Shown here one piece after another: positions 32,700-44,030 of a stretch of DNA of 64,000 bases. Source of the stretch: Karstenula rhodostoma CBS 690.94 (Eukaryota; Ascomycota; Dothideomycetes; Pleosporales; Didymosphaeriaceae); the NCBI GenBank assembly GCA_010093485.1, contig MU001494.1, positions 356,805 through 420,804 on the forward strand, given 5' to 3'. The translations under genes and the position numbers were made by a program. Position 1 is the stretch's first letter, and each line of letters opens with the position of its first letter. The notes under the pieces were generated by a model. The model was given only the letters and a program-made list of their open reading frames with translations. It was not told the origin of the DNA and made no database searches.

Positions 32700-33680
32700 A
32701 TGAGCACCACCAAAAACATCCTCATCACGGGCGGAGCCGGCTTCCTAGGCCCCATGCTGGCCGCGAAACTTCTCAAAGAAGGCTCCTACAGCGTCACCCT
32801 CACGGACCTGCAAAAGCCCCCCCAGCCCAACGGCGTGACCTCCACCACCAACCTATCCCTAGTCGCCGCGGACCTCACCTCCTCCGCCGACATCTCGCGC
32901 CTCATCTCCCTGCAGCCCACCTGGCACGCCATCTTCATCTTCCACGGGATCATGTCAGTAGGCTGCGAGGAGAACCCCGCGCTCTCAACAAAAGTAAACC
33001 TCAACGCCACGCAAGCCCTCCTCGCCGCCGTCTCCTCCCTACCCCAGAAGCCCCGCGTGGTCTACGCCTCAACGCAGGCGGTGTACGGCCCTCCGTACAC
33101 AGCTACGGGACCCATTACCGACGACACCCCCGCGACCCCCGTCGGCGTCTACGGCACCCACAAGCTCATCATGGAAGCCCACATCAACGACCTCCACCGC
33201 CGCGGCCTCGTCGACGCCTTCGCCGTGCGTCTCCCCACCATCACCGTGCGGCCCGGCGCCCCCAGCCGCTCCGCCGCCGCTTTCCTCAGCGGCATCCTGC
33301 GCGAGCCCCTCGCAGGCCTCGAATGCGTCATCCCCATCGACGACCGCGCCGCCCGCCAGGTCATCTGCAGTCCGCGCGTCATGATTGAGAACTTCGTGCG
33401 CGTCATGAACGCCCCTAGCGATGCTATGCCGTCTCACATCCGTGCAATCTACATGCCTGGCATCTCCGTCACGCTGGGGGAGATGTATGAGGCGTTTGAA
33501 GAGGTGTGTGGGAAGGAGAAGTTGGCGTTGTTGAGGACGGAAAGAGATGCCGAGGCGGAGAGGCTGCTGAACAGTTGGCCGCAGACGGCAGAGTTTGGCA
33601 ATGCCAAGAGGATGGGGTTGGTGTTTGATGAGAGCTGTACGCAGATATACCGGGAGTATGCTGATAGTGTGAAAGCATAG
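32700..33680 (+). CDS. Extended SDR, NAD-dependent epimerase/dehydratase (DenD-like)
   Basis: Single exon, 326 residues. The N-terminal Rossmann motif TGGAGFLG (Gly11, 14, 17) and the active-site Tyr151-xxx-Lys155 (YGTHK) are intact, with a preceding Ser/Thr in VVYASTQAVYG. The LPTITVRPGAPSRSAAAF segment is typical of D-erythronate dehydrogenase (DenD)-like extended SDRs, which oxidise sugar acids with NAD. Substrate assignment is tentative. The coding sequence is strongly GC-rich with C-ending codons, unlike its flanks. It is convergent with the M20 peptidase gene. Confidence 0.85.
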   Translation: MSTTKNILITGGAGFLGPMLAAKLLKEGSYSVTLTDLQKPPQPNGVTSTTNLSLVAADLTSSADISRLISLQPTWHAIFIFHGIMSVGCEENPALSTKVNLNATQALLAAVSSLPQKPRVVYASTQAVYGPPYTATGPITDDTPATPVGVYGTHKLIMEAHINDLHRRGLVDAFAVRLPTITVRPGAPSRSAAAFLSGILREPLAGLECVIPIDDRAARQVICSPRVMIENFVRVMNAPSDAMPSHIRAIYMPGISVTLGEMYEAFEEVCGKEKLALLRTERDAEAERLLNSWPQTAEFGNAKRMGLVFDESCTQIYREYADSVKA

Positions 33681-33956
33681 AGGAGAGTTGGTGGTGTAGG
33701 AGCGGGAAGCTTTGGGTTAGATCAAAAGTCGGCATGCAGTCGACCATGAAAACGTGATTTACATTCTCTACATGGCTAATAGAGCGAATGACTAGATTGC
33801 CTTGTTTTTGGTACGCATAGGTGCGATGGACGCAAAATGCTTGATATCATGTCATTTCCTTTCAATACTGCAATGAAGCAGCTATGTTCGCTGGCTTCCA
33901 TTTCCTTAAATTTGTAGCAAGGAAAATCGTAACAGCTCCAACCCTCCGTTCTCTGC

Positions 33957-35681
33957 CTATAGATCTGCCTCGTCCATGTTCCTCACAAACCCAAAGACCC
34001 ACTTCGTCACATCCCTATGGGCCTTCCCCCCGATTCTCTCATCCACAGTGTGAATTCGTCCCAATCCCTCCTGCTCCCGGTCCCAGCCCATGCTGTACCT
34101 GAAGATGTGCTCACTAAGGCCCCAGTAATACCTCGTATCGGTGTTCCCCGTCATAACACCCGGCGCGACAAACAGATCCTCGCCATACAGCGCCCTGGTA
34201 GTACCCGAGAGGATGCTGAAAGGCGTTCCAGGCCCAGTCGGCGTCACAGGGGCAGGCTCAAGATACTCCGGACGGGTCGTCAGTGTGATAGATGAGGGTG
34301 TCTCCGTGACGTTGTTGAATGCGTTGAGCGTGAGGTTATGTTTCTTGGCGACAGGGGTGAAGAGCTGGGCCACGTGGAAAAGGACGACGTCGACGGAAGA
34401 GCCGATGTTGATGCGGTGGTTGATGGTGAAGGCTGTGCGTTCTGGCAGGGCGTTGGTCTTGACGCCACCGGATATCAGGTCCACGGCTTGGGAGGTTGTG
34501 AAGAGGTACTTGATGTCCAGACCGGCCTTCGCTGCTTCGAGAGCTAGCTCGTCTTTGTGGCCCTTCTTTGAGCACGTAGACTGGTACGCGCGCTTCTTCA
34601 GGAGGTGCTTCAGGGTCTTGGGGAACTCAGGTGCATGTTCAGCGCCGCAGTAGAGTAGTGAAAGGTAAGGATTCGACTCGTGGAGGAGCGGCTCGTAGGG
34701 GTTCGCCTCGATGAGGGAAATGAGCTCCGCGGCGACGCCGATTCCATTGTGTGCTGGCGGAATGGAGGAGTGGCCGCCTGGCATGCGCACAGTCACTATG
34801 ACATCCACATAGCCCTTCTCTCCAACTCCAGGAATAGCCCAATTCGCGCCCCAGCCTTCCAGGTTTGCCGCACCCTCGTCGACGATGATAGCGGCGCCCC
34901 CGTGGCCATATCTCTTGATCAGCTTTTGTGCAAGATGATCTGCGCCTTGCATCCCCGAGATCTCCTCATCAAAGCCAAAGCTCAAGACGAGAGTGCGCTT
35001 GGGCTGGAAACCAGCGTTTACGAGCGTGTCCACTGCTTCCAGAATACCGAGCAGCTGGTTCTTGCAATCGCTGGAACCGCGACCCCAGACAAACTTTCCA
35101 TCCCAGTGTCCACTGAACGGTGGGTGAGTCCACTGGTTGACCGTGCTATCCGGCACAGGCACAACGTCTTGATGCGCCATCAACACTGTCGGCTTTAATG
35201 ACGCCTCGGTACCCTTCCAGGTGAACAGCAGCCCATGCGTGTTCACCTTCTCCACATCCAGCGTCTTGTACACGACTGGAAATGTCTCCTCGAGATAGGA
35301 TGCAAATGAGTCGAAGATATCCCAGCGTGGGTCAACCCCAACCTCGCCCATGTCATCGTAGCTCTGAGTGGGGATCTTCACCGCACCAGACAAATGTTCG
35401 ATGGACTTGTTGAAGAAAGCATCAGAGTTTAGGTATTCCCACGCATCATCCAGCTCTTTTGTGCTCTTGGATGGCACCAATGGCGAGGCCTGCGGGCAGC
35501 GTGGCTCAGGTGACAGTGGCGCGTTGGACCACGGACGTGTTACGAGATCGCTGACGTAATTATGCGAGAAGAAAGATGCTACGCCCAACAGAAAGAGTCC
35601 ACATGCCAACGGCTTGCGCATTGATGCATTGCGAGCCGGTCTGCCCTCGAGAAAGGTTTGTTCTGCCAAGTTCTTCTCCAT
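33957..35681 (-). CDS. M20 metallopeptidase, vacuolar carboxypeptidase S-like
   Basis: Single exon, 574 residues from the ATG at 35681. The open frame extends further upstream, but the usual cytosolic tail and anchor begin here. A single TM segment near residues 25-40 (CGLFLLGVASFF) gives a type II anchor, as in yeast Cps1. Metal-binding motifs: VLMAHQDVVPVP (first zinc His/Asp), GRGSSDCKNQLL, the catalytic FDEEISG, and a C-terminal metal His in the SEHIF region. Family role: release of C-terminal residues from peptides in the vacuole lumen. Length and motif spacing match Cps1-type enzymes. Confidence 0.9.
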   Translation of the reverse strand: MEKNLAEQTFLEGRPARNASMRKPLACGLFLLGVASFFSHNYVSDLVTRPWSNAPLSPEPRCPQASPLVPSKSTKELDDAWEYLNSDAFFNKSIEHLSGAVKIPTQSYDDMGEVGVDPRWDIFDSFASYLEETFPVVYKTLDVEKVNTHGLLFTWKGTEASLKPTVLMAHQDVVPVPDSTVNQWTHPPFSGHWDGKFVWGRGSSDCKNQLLGILEAVDTLVNAGFQPKRTLVLSFGFDEEISGMQGADHLAQKLIKRYGHGGAAIIVDEGAANLEGWGANWAIPGVGEKGYVDVIVTVRMPGGHSSIPPAHNGIGVAAELISLIEANPYEPLLHESNPYLSLLYCGAEHAPEFPKTLKHLLKKRAYQSTCSKKGHKDELALEAAKAGLDIKYLFTTSQAVDLISGGVKTNALPERTAFTINHRINIGSSVDVVLFHVAQLFTPVAKKHNLTLNAFNNVTETPSSITLTTRPEYLEPAPVTPTGPGTPFSILSGTTRALYGEDLFVAPGVMTGNTDTRYYWGLSEHIFRYSMGWDREQEGLGRIHTVDERIGGKAHRDVTKWVFGFVRNMDEADL

Positions 35682-35958
35682 GATGGCGCGATGTGTGAAG
35701 GTTGAGGTGGGAAGGTAGGCGCGGGGATAAGACGGAAGTGATTGGAAAAAGCACTGCTCCCAATGAGGAAGGTGCGCATCCTTCTCTCCACTTGGAAACA
35801 ATCACGACATGCGATGGTTCCTTTGAGTTAGAGGATCTTCAACATCGCAAAAACTTGGATTACTATGGTATCGTGAATTATAATGATTACGTACAGCGGA
35901 CAGGTACTCGGCTGCGGAGTACTGTCTCGCCGCGATGCTAAACTTTGTCCACTCGGCA

Positions 35959-37955
35959 TCATCTCGCACAAAGAATAGACTTCTTAAACCAGTTCTCGTC
36001 CTGCGCTTCTTTTAGCTCGCCGAAATCGTGCTGCGAGGATGCATACACATCATTGACAAACTTGGGCCATGTGTTTGTCAGCACCAGATACTTGATCTCC
36101 TTCTCCGTGGCATCAAAGACTGTTTCTCTGAATGCTTCGGGTATCGGATATGCTGTCAGGACATCTTCATAGCGCGGACGGATCATGTTGGCGACCGAGT
36201 TGAGATTTGCGTGACCAAGGACGTCGAGGTTGATTCCAAATCTCAGATCGACCGTCGAGCCGGAGTCCGGCGACACTTCCTCAAAAGGTGTAGGCGAGTA
36301 GCCAGAGGCGATCGATCGTTTGCAGAAGATATGACTGGCAGCTTCTTCGAACAGATCGCGTAGTGCGGCCATGTTGACGTGTGAAATGTTGATAGGAAAT
36401 TCTGAGACGCTGGGAGAGACGAAATGCCCATATATGGACACGGCTGTGATGAACTGCTGGCGGCGATGCTCAGCGGTAGAAACGGTCAAGTGAAGCCATG
36501 CGCGCCGCCACTCTGCCATATGCATAAGGAAACTGATGTTCTCGCCAGAGAAATCCCTCAAAGCGGCGAACTGTAGAAGAGGCACAGCATTGGTGCGTAG
36601 AGCGTTTTCAAGGCCTGTCATGGTGTAAAGATCGGACCGTTGGGAATCAAGGGACTTCCTGCTCGTGAGGTGAACTTCGTTGATGGAGAATGACGTGCTC
36701 GAACCGGCAAGGCCTTGTTTGGTGGAACAGTCCGAGGAGAAGTTGGAACTGTTTGACGCAACTATTTCTTGCCGCTTTTCCCATGCGGCAATTGCATGCA
36801 GTGTTTCCTGGCGGAGTTTGTGGGTCTTGAAGATTTCGAATATGGGAAAGCCAATGGTGACCAGTTCCATGAAGAAGATACAAACTGGGCATAGGTTAGT
36901 AAGGTGCAAAACAACTGCGGAGAATTGCGAGAGCAGAGGTTGAGGGAAATAGACATACCTGAGAACCACATAGGCGGAATGAATTTCATATTCACATGTG
37001 CCATTCCAGGTGCGTAGAGACCTGCAAGCCACATTGGCGAGGCAGGTAACCTAGTATAGCTGGTTAGCAGTTGCACCCCTAGTGGATTTTCGAAGTGAAT
37101 GCTTACCCAACAATACAGCAGCATATGGTTTGCAGTCGCCAACCGTGAACATCATTAATGCCCCGAGACTTGAAAAGCATGTACGGTGCATAAATCTGAT
37201 GCCGACTTTGTCAGCCAGGGCCGTTGTAGTGGGTTACAGTAGTAATTCAGCTCACCCATGCCCAGAAAAACTGCCAAACAATGGACAGCCACCATTCCCA
37301 TCCCTTGCTACATTCCATACCGACCAGCTCAGGGGCTGAAGGCCGTGTGTCCCAATCCCAAAGTCCGTAGCTGGGGTGGAACTTCTTCGAACCGAAGAAG
37401 ACGAGGATGGTGATCGCAAGCTGTACCGCGAGACCGAGGCCAATGTACACCATCATGCGCTCGATTTTGTCAGCCCGGTCGACGCCGCGCAGGATCCTGC
37501 GCCAGCGACTGTTCGACAGTCGCTCGGCTTCCTCCTGTTTGAGAGGGGCTTGGTCGCTCTGCAAGCTAAGGTGTGCAAACTGCTTCTGTCGACTGGCGAT
37601 ATACAAAAACTGGCTGTTCGCAGTTTGAAACATGGCGATACCGAAAGGAAGATATATACTTGGCAAGGTCAATTGTCTTGCCGAGTACGGCTAGAGTTGG
37701 GGGATCTCACCTCATGATCCAGAACATGGCCGTACATGGCACCAAGGCGCCGAGAACGTATCCGATGACACAGATGAAGCCATAGAGATGGAGTGGAATG
37801 ATGCCGAGGAAGAGGATAGGGAGCCTTCGAATCCGAATACAAGGCAGCTCGCGATGGTAATAAAGAAACCCCATGCCACAAATGAGAGCAACTGTCCAGG
37901 CTATGTCGATTCCGATGTACGCCCATGCCAGGCGATCGATCACTAAGTCGGCCAT
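35959..37955 (-). CDS. Seven-transmembrane protein with C-terminal RGS domain (GprK-like)
   Basis: Five exons (37711-37955, 37256-37658, 37107-37195, 36959-37050, 35959-36884) with 52-74-nt introns close into 584 residues. The first half has about seven hydrophobic helices, beginning MADLVIDRLAWAYIGIDIAW. A cytosolic Ser-rich linker leads to an RGS domain at roughly 375-560 (LLQFAALRDFSGENISFL, the FSGEN signature, to NTWPKFVNDVY). Fungal GprK and plant RGS1 share this 7TM-RGS layout, which accelerates GTP hydrolysis on G-alpha at the plasma membrane. The split into five exons with conserved phase supports a functional gene. The ligand, if any, is unknown. Confidence 0.87.
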
Positions 37956-39049
37956 CCTGAAAAAGGATTTGAGTGATGAATTTGCAATTGAGACAATGTT
38001 GGCGGCGTCTCCCCGCGGGTACACGATCTTTTTGACTTCCTTGGATCGACTGCCAGCTCTACAATTAGGTAGATCAGCTTTCACGTGGCTGCCGTGGGGT
38101 GGAAGAAATCATCGGCAGGGGTGGGACGCACGTGCACGGCAGACCAGTATTGAAGGTCCCAAAGCGCAAAAGTTACGAAACATCCTGCCCAGTCGGATAT
38201 GGTGATGTAATGGTCCCTGATTTTACCTCGGCGAATGAAACTATCGCACTCACACCTCGGACAGAAGCGTTGGAGATTATGGATGCCTAGGCCATTGGTT
38301 CATGCTGGGCATCTGGGCCGCTCAAGTGGATTGGGACGCTTCGAACGGCTAGCGCCACACTCCCTCTTTGTTTTTTCGACCCGCACACCAAAACAACGTT
38401 AGATGTCAAACTTTGATGTACACGACCTGCCGATCCGTATTTCGAGCGTCACAGCCCACAGGTCCCATGGTAAGACAGACATAGTGTATAGCCACTATCC
38501 TGCACGACTGTAGGGTATGCAAGAACTCAACGGAAATGCGGACAGTTCGTCTGGGGAGAGCGTGTCGACCACGTTTTCAAAGGCAAGTTCCAATGCAGTG
38601 ATGCAAATATCGATCCCGTTCTCTGAATCGCCACAGGGTTCAGGGTTCGATGCTGGGGGCGCTGTGCGCGCGGGATAATCTGGCACGAGCAGATGGCGCT
38701 GGTTCCTGGCTATCCTCCCGCGCCCAATAATCAGCCCGCCCCGGCCGAGCATTGCATGCTAAACCAGCTCGCGCAAGCTAAGAGATAGCCGCAGAGTTGA
38801 TTCGTTGGACACCCTGGCCGGCGTTGGGATGACCGGAGCTGAGGTGGTTTGCATGCAGTGCACGGATCGATCTCCAACAGGCCCACAGATCGATCGACTT
38901 CCACACGGCTGGGCCGATCGGATTTGCGACAGACGGCGAGGTTCATGACTCGGCCAAGTCTTTCGACACTCGTCGATCGAACGACAGCAATTTTCTCCCG
39001 TGGTCGACAGCATAGGCAGGTGCAGGTCTGACAGCGAGCCGTCTCGTTG
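37956..39049. other. Intergenic between two 7TM genes
   Basis: 1.09 kb without a supported gene. It contains the promoter of the 7TM-RGS gene and the 3' flank of the rhodopsin-like gene. Confidence 0.45.
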
Positions 39050-40149
39050 CTAGGACGGGTTGGTGCTATCCGCTCCGTCTCCGTCTCCGCCTCCACCTCC
39101 ACCAGCCGCTGTTGCTTTCGGATGGCGCCCCTGGTGCACAGTTAAGCACGTGGTTTGATCCGTTTTTTCTCGCTCCCATTTCATCAAAAAGTCCAAGAAC
39201 ACGACTCGATAACCGGAAATGCTGACCATGATGAGAGCGACCGTTGCCTCGATGACTAGCAAAAACGTGACCGACACATATCGGATGCGGCCAACAGTGA
39301 AGTCATACTGAATCGCCAAGCGAGTTGCAGCCACCACAATGTTGAAGATAGACAGGCTCTTGAAAACAAAGTTGGCGATAGTGTAGGAGCGAACGTGGTT
39401 GGCCATGTGGACGAGCAATATAGGTATCGACATAACTAGCAGTCTGTCAATTGGCGCATTCTTTGCATTCAAACTGATACTAACCCAGGACGTCGGTCAC
39501 GATGTCGGTGACAGTGACAGCATTTTCCCAAGATCTGGTATCTGCGCCGTCAACGTAGCGACATTGTCCTATACGAATTAGCCATTTCGAGCAGGCAGTA
39601 ATGTGCTGAGATTTACCCTTTGAAGCGCAGAGTACGATCGGCTGCACAATTGTGAATAAGAAACCGATGCTGCAAAGACCAACGACTGCCCAGTAGTATC
39701 TGGTCAAAGCCACGACAACGTACGCATACGGTGGCTTGTAGAATTTAAACTGGGTCAGGTAACAGAACTTCACGCAATAGATGGCAATCCATATCAGCTC
39801 TATTGTTGCTACGAGGCGGCGCGACGCGTCAGTAGACTGAGACAATGCGGTAGGATCATTGTCGGTATCCTCTGCCCAATACAGTTGATGGATTACCGAT
39901 TGGAGAAGCGCAAAGCCAGCCAGTAAGATGGGTACACCGGCGACTAAAAAGTAATCATTGCCCATTAATTTTCCTTTGGTGGAGGCGCGCAGCGTGAAAC
40001 GGGACGCTAAGAAGATGAGCGCGACAGCGCACAGCGTCCACAAAGTAATCTAGTGGGAGTCAATAGCTGGTCTAGATGCTAAAGCGCGTGGGCTATACTG
40101 TGTATGTCTTCTCTGAGACAATCCACGATCCTTTGGCGGTGGACGACAT
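39050..40149 (-). CDS. Fungal rhodopsin-like seven-TM protein (Pth11-related superfamily)
   Basis: Four exons (40099-40149, 39617-40049, 39485-39568, 39050-39435) and 48-49-nt introns give 317 residues. The second intron is a multiple of three and could be overlooked; it has GTAAAT, a CTAAT box and TATAG. Seven hydrophobic helices are visible (WTLCAVALIFLAS, YFLVAGVPILLAGFALL, and on to VTFLLVIEATVALIMVSI). The Cys pair around VLCASKGQC and the helix DIVTDVLVMSIPILL are typical of the fungal rhodopsin-domain family, which lacks the retinal Lys. There is no CFEM domain. The C-terminal tail is a Gly/Asp-rich stretch. Role: presumed plasma-membrane receptor-like protein. Confidence 0.85.
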
Positions 40150-41436
40150 GTCTGCACTTGGGGGAGGTTGGTGCGGGTGCTGCCTAGTCAGTCATGATGG
40201 CGACAGCCTCGCGGTGGCCCGAGTTGCCGGAACCTCAGGACGGCCGAATTTGTTCGGAAACCTAGGTAGATGAGATGGTAAATGCGCGTGATGGTATCGT
40301 CGCCGTTCTCGAAGTGGAGCGAGGCTGGTCGAATGTCGATCGGATCTGCTGATTGCCGACAGTCGCCGAACTGTGGTCCGAGCGCTGCTTCCTACAGGAT
40401 TCCACAAAACGTACCGACGACAGTGACATCTAGCTCCCTCACAAAGCGGCAGAAGTAAACATAGGGGTCGCAGCACGGATGAAAAGAGTTGGAAGGGTCG
40501 TGTACTTGCTTTTGAAGAACTGTGTCGAGCGCAATGTCCACATTTCACATGTATCTGACCCTGCGTTCACGACACGCTACGTCTTCCAGCTTTGGTTCAT
40601 AGGTGACGCATTGTTCCCATCGCAAATTGCCAGTGTTTTCAAGGTTTTCGCTAGACTATCAGAAATTCTGGTAGTCAAAAGACCGGACAAGTGCTTATGC
40701 GCCGTGAATGACACGAAGGGTCGCGTGCCGACAGGATGTCGCAAAAGCCTTTGAAGTTATTAGTAGAAGATTGCCCCCAAAGACACGACTTAGTTAGCTC
40801 TCGGGAGTACGGAAGTTTTGCTTGCGTCTGCCATTGAATGCGTTCATTGGCACCTGTGACTTTCCTACACAATGCTTAGTTATGAAGGTATTCCCTCTTG
40901 CCACAGCACCCCATAGTATACCATACAACATGCAGTGCTGCGTCGAACATTAAGCTTCAAGCTCGGCAATTCACGTTTCATCTCTCAGATTCAAACCTTG
41001 CCCACAGACAACGACTTGTGTGATGCATGTCAGGTTTCATCATCCATTGTTCTCGGCCCCCTGGAAGGCTAGATCCATCACGCGCGACAGATAGTCGCAT
41101 GGCTACATGGGTAAGAGTGGGGGCGAAGGTGAATTTGACATGTGGGGATCCCGCAGTTGTGGAAGACAATAGGGAGGCGCCCGCGAGGAGGAGGGAGTGT
41201 TGGGGTGATCGGTGGGGCGAGTCACATGTGACCGTGGCTCTGGGATTATCGTCGCCTCAACCATCTCAACACTGCTACCCAAAGGTGAGGGTGAAGTGAA
41301 AATAAACGGGTAAGGAGCAGGTCGAGGTGAGTCGCTCTTTCCGCGACTTCCTGGCTTTTGTTGGCCTCAAACTCAACTTCCCGTCTACTTCACACCTCTC
41401 TCGGCCAACGTACGCGACAACAGCTCAAGACCTAAC
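40150..41436. other. Intergenic, nothing recognised
   Basis: 1.29 kb with only short unsupported frames. Confidence 0.4.
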
Positions 41437-42238
41437 ATGGCGTCAGCTACCCAAGGAGCGACTGCGGCGTCGTCTTCGAAACCACCACTCCGCAGCCTCC
41501 CGCGCATCTCGTACGCTCACGCGCACTCCCTGTTTTACAGAATGCGCAGCATGCTAATATTCACCTAGAAGTGCAAGTCCAATATTTGCAACTGTATTCG
41601 TGGGCAGCTCAAAGGCTAGATTCGTCGTCCACGAGGAACTGCTCGCACACTACTCGGAATTCTTCCGTGCAGCCCTCCAAGGTGGCTTTGCGGAAGCTGA
41701 AACCAAGACCATTACCCTGGACGACGTGGCACCGCATACGTTCGAACTCTTCGTCCATTGGCTTTATTACCAGCGCTTCCGCTAATCATCGCTTCGTGAC
41801 AACGAACAATTGGTTGCTCTTTACGAAAACGCATACAAAATGGTGCTGGACGACGTTACCGGCCGACACAAGTCCAAAGTGGATACCTTCGTCATGCTCT
41901 ATCTTCTCGGGGACGTGTACCAGGTTCCCATGTTGAGGAATGCTGTCATGAGAGCTCTGTTCGACCATCTGAATTACCGCGAGAGCATCTTCCCTTACTA
42001 CGGAACGTGCAATCTTGTGTTCGAGAAGCTCCCAGCTGAGGACCCATTTTGCCGCCTCCTAGTCGACCACGCCTGTCGCAAGAAATCCAGTTTCACGACG
42101 GCACTGACCGAGCTCAATGCCACTTTCCTCTTTGAATTAGCGAATCGATGGGTCCGTGTGGTTTATGAGGAGCCCAAAATCGATCCGCTCAACCACAAGC
42201 TTCGGATTCAAGACTACCTGATCGAAGGCGAGGATTGA
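41437..42238 (+). pseudogene. BTB/POZ-domain protein gene with in-frame TAA
   Basis: Exon 1 is 41437-41510; after a 58-nt GTACGC...CCTAG intron (CTAAT box), exon 2 runs 41569-42238. One TAA at 41783-41785 (codon 97) interrupts an otherwise continuous 247-codon frame. Before it is the BTB core: FATVFVGSSKARFVVHEELL, YSEFFRAALQGGF, ITLDDVAPHTFELFVHWLYY. After it comes the usual helical region (YKMVLDDVTGRHKSKVDTFV, LLGDVYQVPMLRNAVM). No GT...AG pair spans the stop in a frame-preserving way. CAA to TAA would be the simplest change. The actual product is about 96 residues, ending just after the BTB fold begins its last helices. Confidence 0.65.
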
Positions 42239-42365
42239 GCAAGGAGAGGACCGAGGGATACATCTGTGCACACGAAACAGCAGGGGATCAGGGTTCGACC
42301 ACAGCGGACACCCCTCGAAGTAGAAATAGGCTTTGGCGCTTTCTCAATGAGAACACTACAAGCTG

Positions 42366-44030
42366 CTACACTGCGTATCTAAATTCCCTGTTCTCCAAGT
42401 CTGTCAAATCCAAAAACTCGTGATTGTGCTCAACCTTCCACGCATCACCCTTCGCTTCCTTCTCTTCCTCTCTCTGTCGATTCCTCCGTACAAACACCCA
42501 CCGAATCAGCACAAGATCACACGTGATGAGGAAGTACAAAATAACGATCGATATCTTCGCCGGCAAATACCGCGGCGCATCGCGCGCCTGGAACGTCTGA
42601 GGCGATATGATGTTTCCAACTGCATCAGATTAGCACATTCCCGGTGTTCACAACGTCATCAAAGACTCACCGGTATAAGCCATGGTCCCAATAACACTAA
42701 CAGTAACTTTCTTCGTGCTCCCCGCCACATTACTCGCCTGCAGCCCCAGTATCGTCGTCCACCCAATCGGTATCCCCCCACTGAGATAATACCCCACCAA
42801 CGCCGGCGCCTTGTTCGTCGTCGCCATCAATATCGCGCCCACGATGGCCGGCAAGTGCCCCGCGATGCACGCATACAGCCGCTGCTCTTTCTTCATCGCA
42901 ATCCACGTCAGACCCACCAGCGCCACGATCTCGTACGCACCCAGCGGCGTCACAAGCAGGAGAGATTGCTGCGAGGTGTAGCCCATCCCTTTGACGAGGA
43001 TATTGCCAAAGGACGTGGCGATAGAATTCGGGATGTTGGCTGCGAAGATCCAGAAGGCGTAGAGCCAGGTCAAGGGGTCAGTGAGGGCTTCGACGAACTG
43101 GTTCCACTTGAAGGTGCGGCTTCCGATCCCCTGCTCGTTTCCGCGTATTCTTTCGATGTGGGCTGCCTTCTCCTCTTGCGTGAGGAAGCGAGCGTGCTCT
43201 GGCGAGTCGGGAAATACGAACCAGAAGGCTATGCCGACGCAGGCGGTCAGGACACCGAGGAAGAGGAAGATAATCTGCCAGCCTCGCAGCGCGGCCGTGG
43301 GGTCGCTGCCTACGTGCTTTGAGACGCCGTATGCGAAGTAGCCGCCGAACATTTGCGCGGCGCCACAGGTCGAGAACCAGATGCCTACGCGGAAGGCTTG
43401 CTCGTTCTTGGTGTACCATTGAGATGTGAATATGACCCAGGCGGGTACAACGGCTGCTTCTGCTGCGCCGAGTAGAAAGCGGCATGCTAGGAGAGAAGCA
43501 TAGGACTTGCAGGCAGCGAGGGAGGCGAGGAGTGCACCCCAGATGGTTACGTTGACGGAGACGTAGCGCGCGAGGGGAAAGAGCTGGATTAGGCGGATAG
43601 TTGGGAATTCGAAGGCGAGTTGGCTATTTGCTGGTCAGACTGTGTGGGGCATAGGAGTGCGAGAGGTTTACCCAAAGAAAAAGATAGATGCCACCCAATT
43701 GAATTGATTGCCATGCAAATGCGTGCTCTCGATAATTCCAGTCACACTTGCGTACGAGATGGCCGTCTTGTCAATGTACTGTAGAAAATAGACTATACAG
43801 ATTAAGGGCATAATGTGAAGGTCGATTTTTCGCAGCAGGCGCTTGTTCGTTTGGGCGTCTATTTCTTGATGTGCCTCCCCGGCTTCAGCGATGAGATTGA
43901 GGGCCGCATCGGCGCCTTTCTGTGGCTTCGCAGGCTCCGTCTCTTGGGCATCTGCATGCGCAGGTTTCGCATCTCCATTGTATGTGGACGCTCGGTGAGC
44001 CACCTCGGTGAAAGAATCTGCGTCGGTCAT
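42366..44030 (-). CDS. MFS permease, anion:cation symporter family (DAL5-like)
   Basis: Three exons (43672-44030, 42671-43623, 42366-42619) with 48- and 51-nt introns give 521 residues. The N-terminal 85 residues are cytosolic and charged; then about twelve TM helices follow. Family marks are DLHIMPLICIVYFLQYIDK before and in TM1, FLLGAAEAAVVPAWVIFTSQWY, and GGYFAYGVSKHVG. This subfamily (DAL5, TNA1, SEO1) takes up allantoate, nicotinate, ureidosuccinate or dipeptides by proton symport. The substrate cannot be decided. The C-terminus is a long charged tail. Confidence 0.9.

Noticed and set aside
42285..42305. tRNA B-box-like GGTTCGACC sequence
   Set aside because: No A-box or cloverleaf can be drawn around it.
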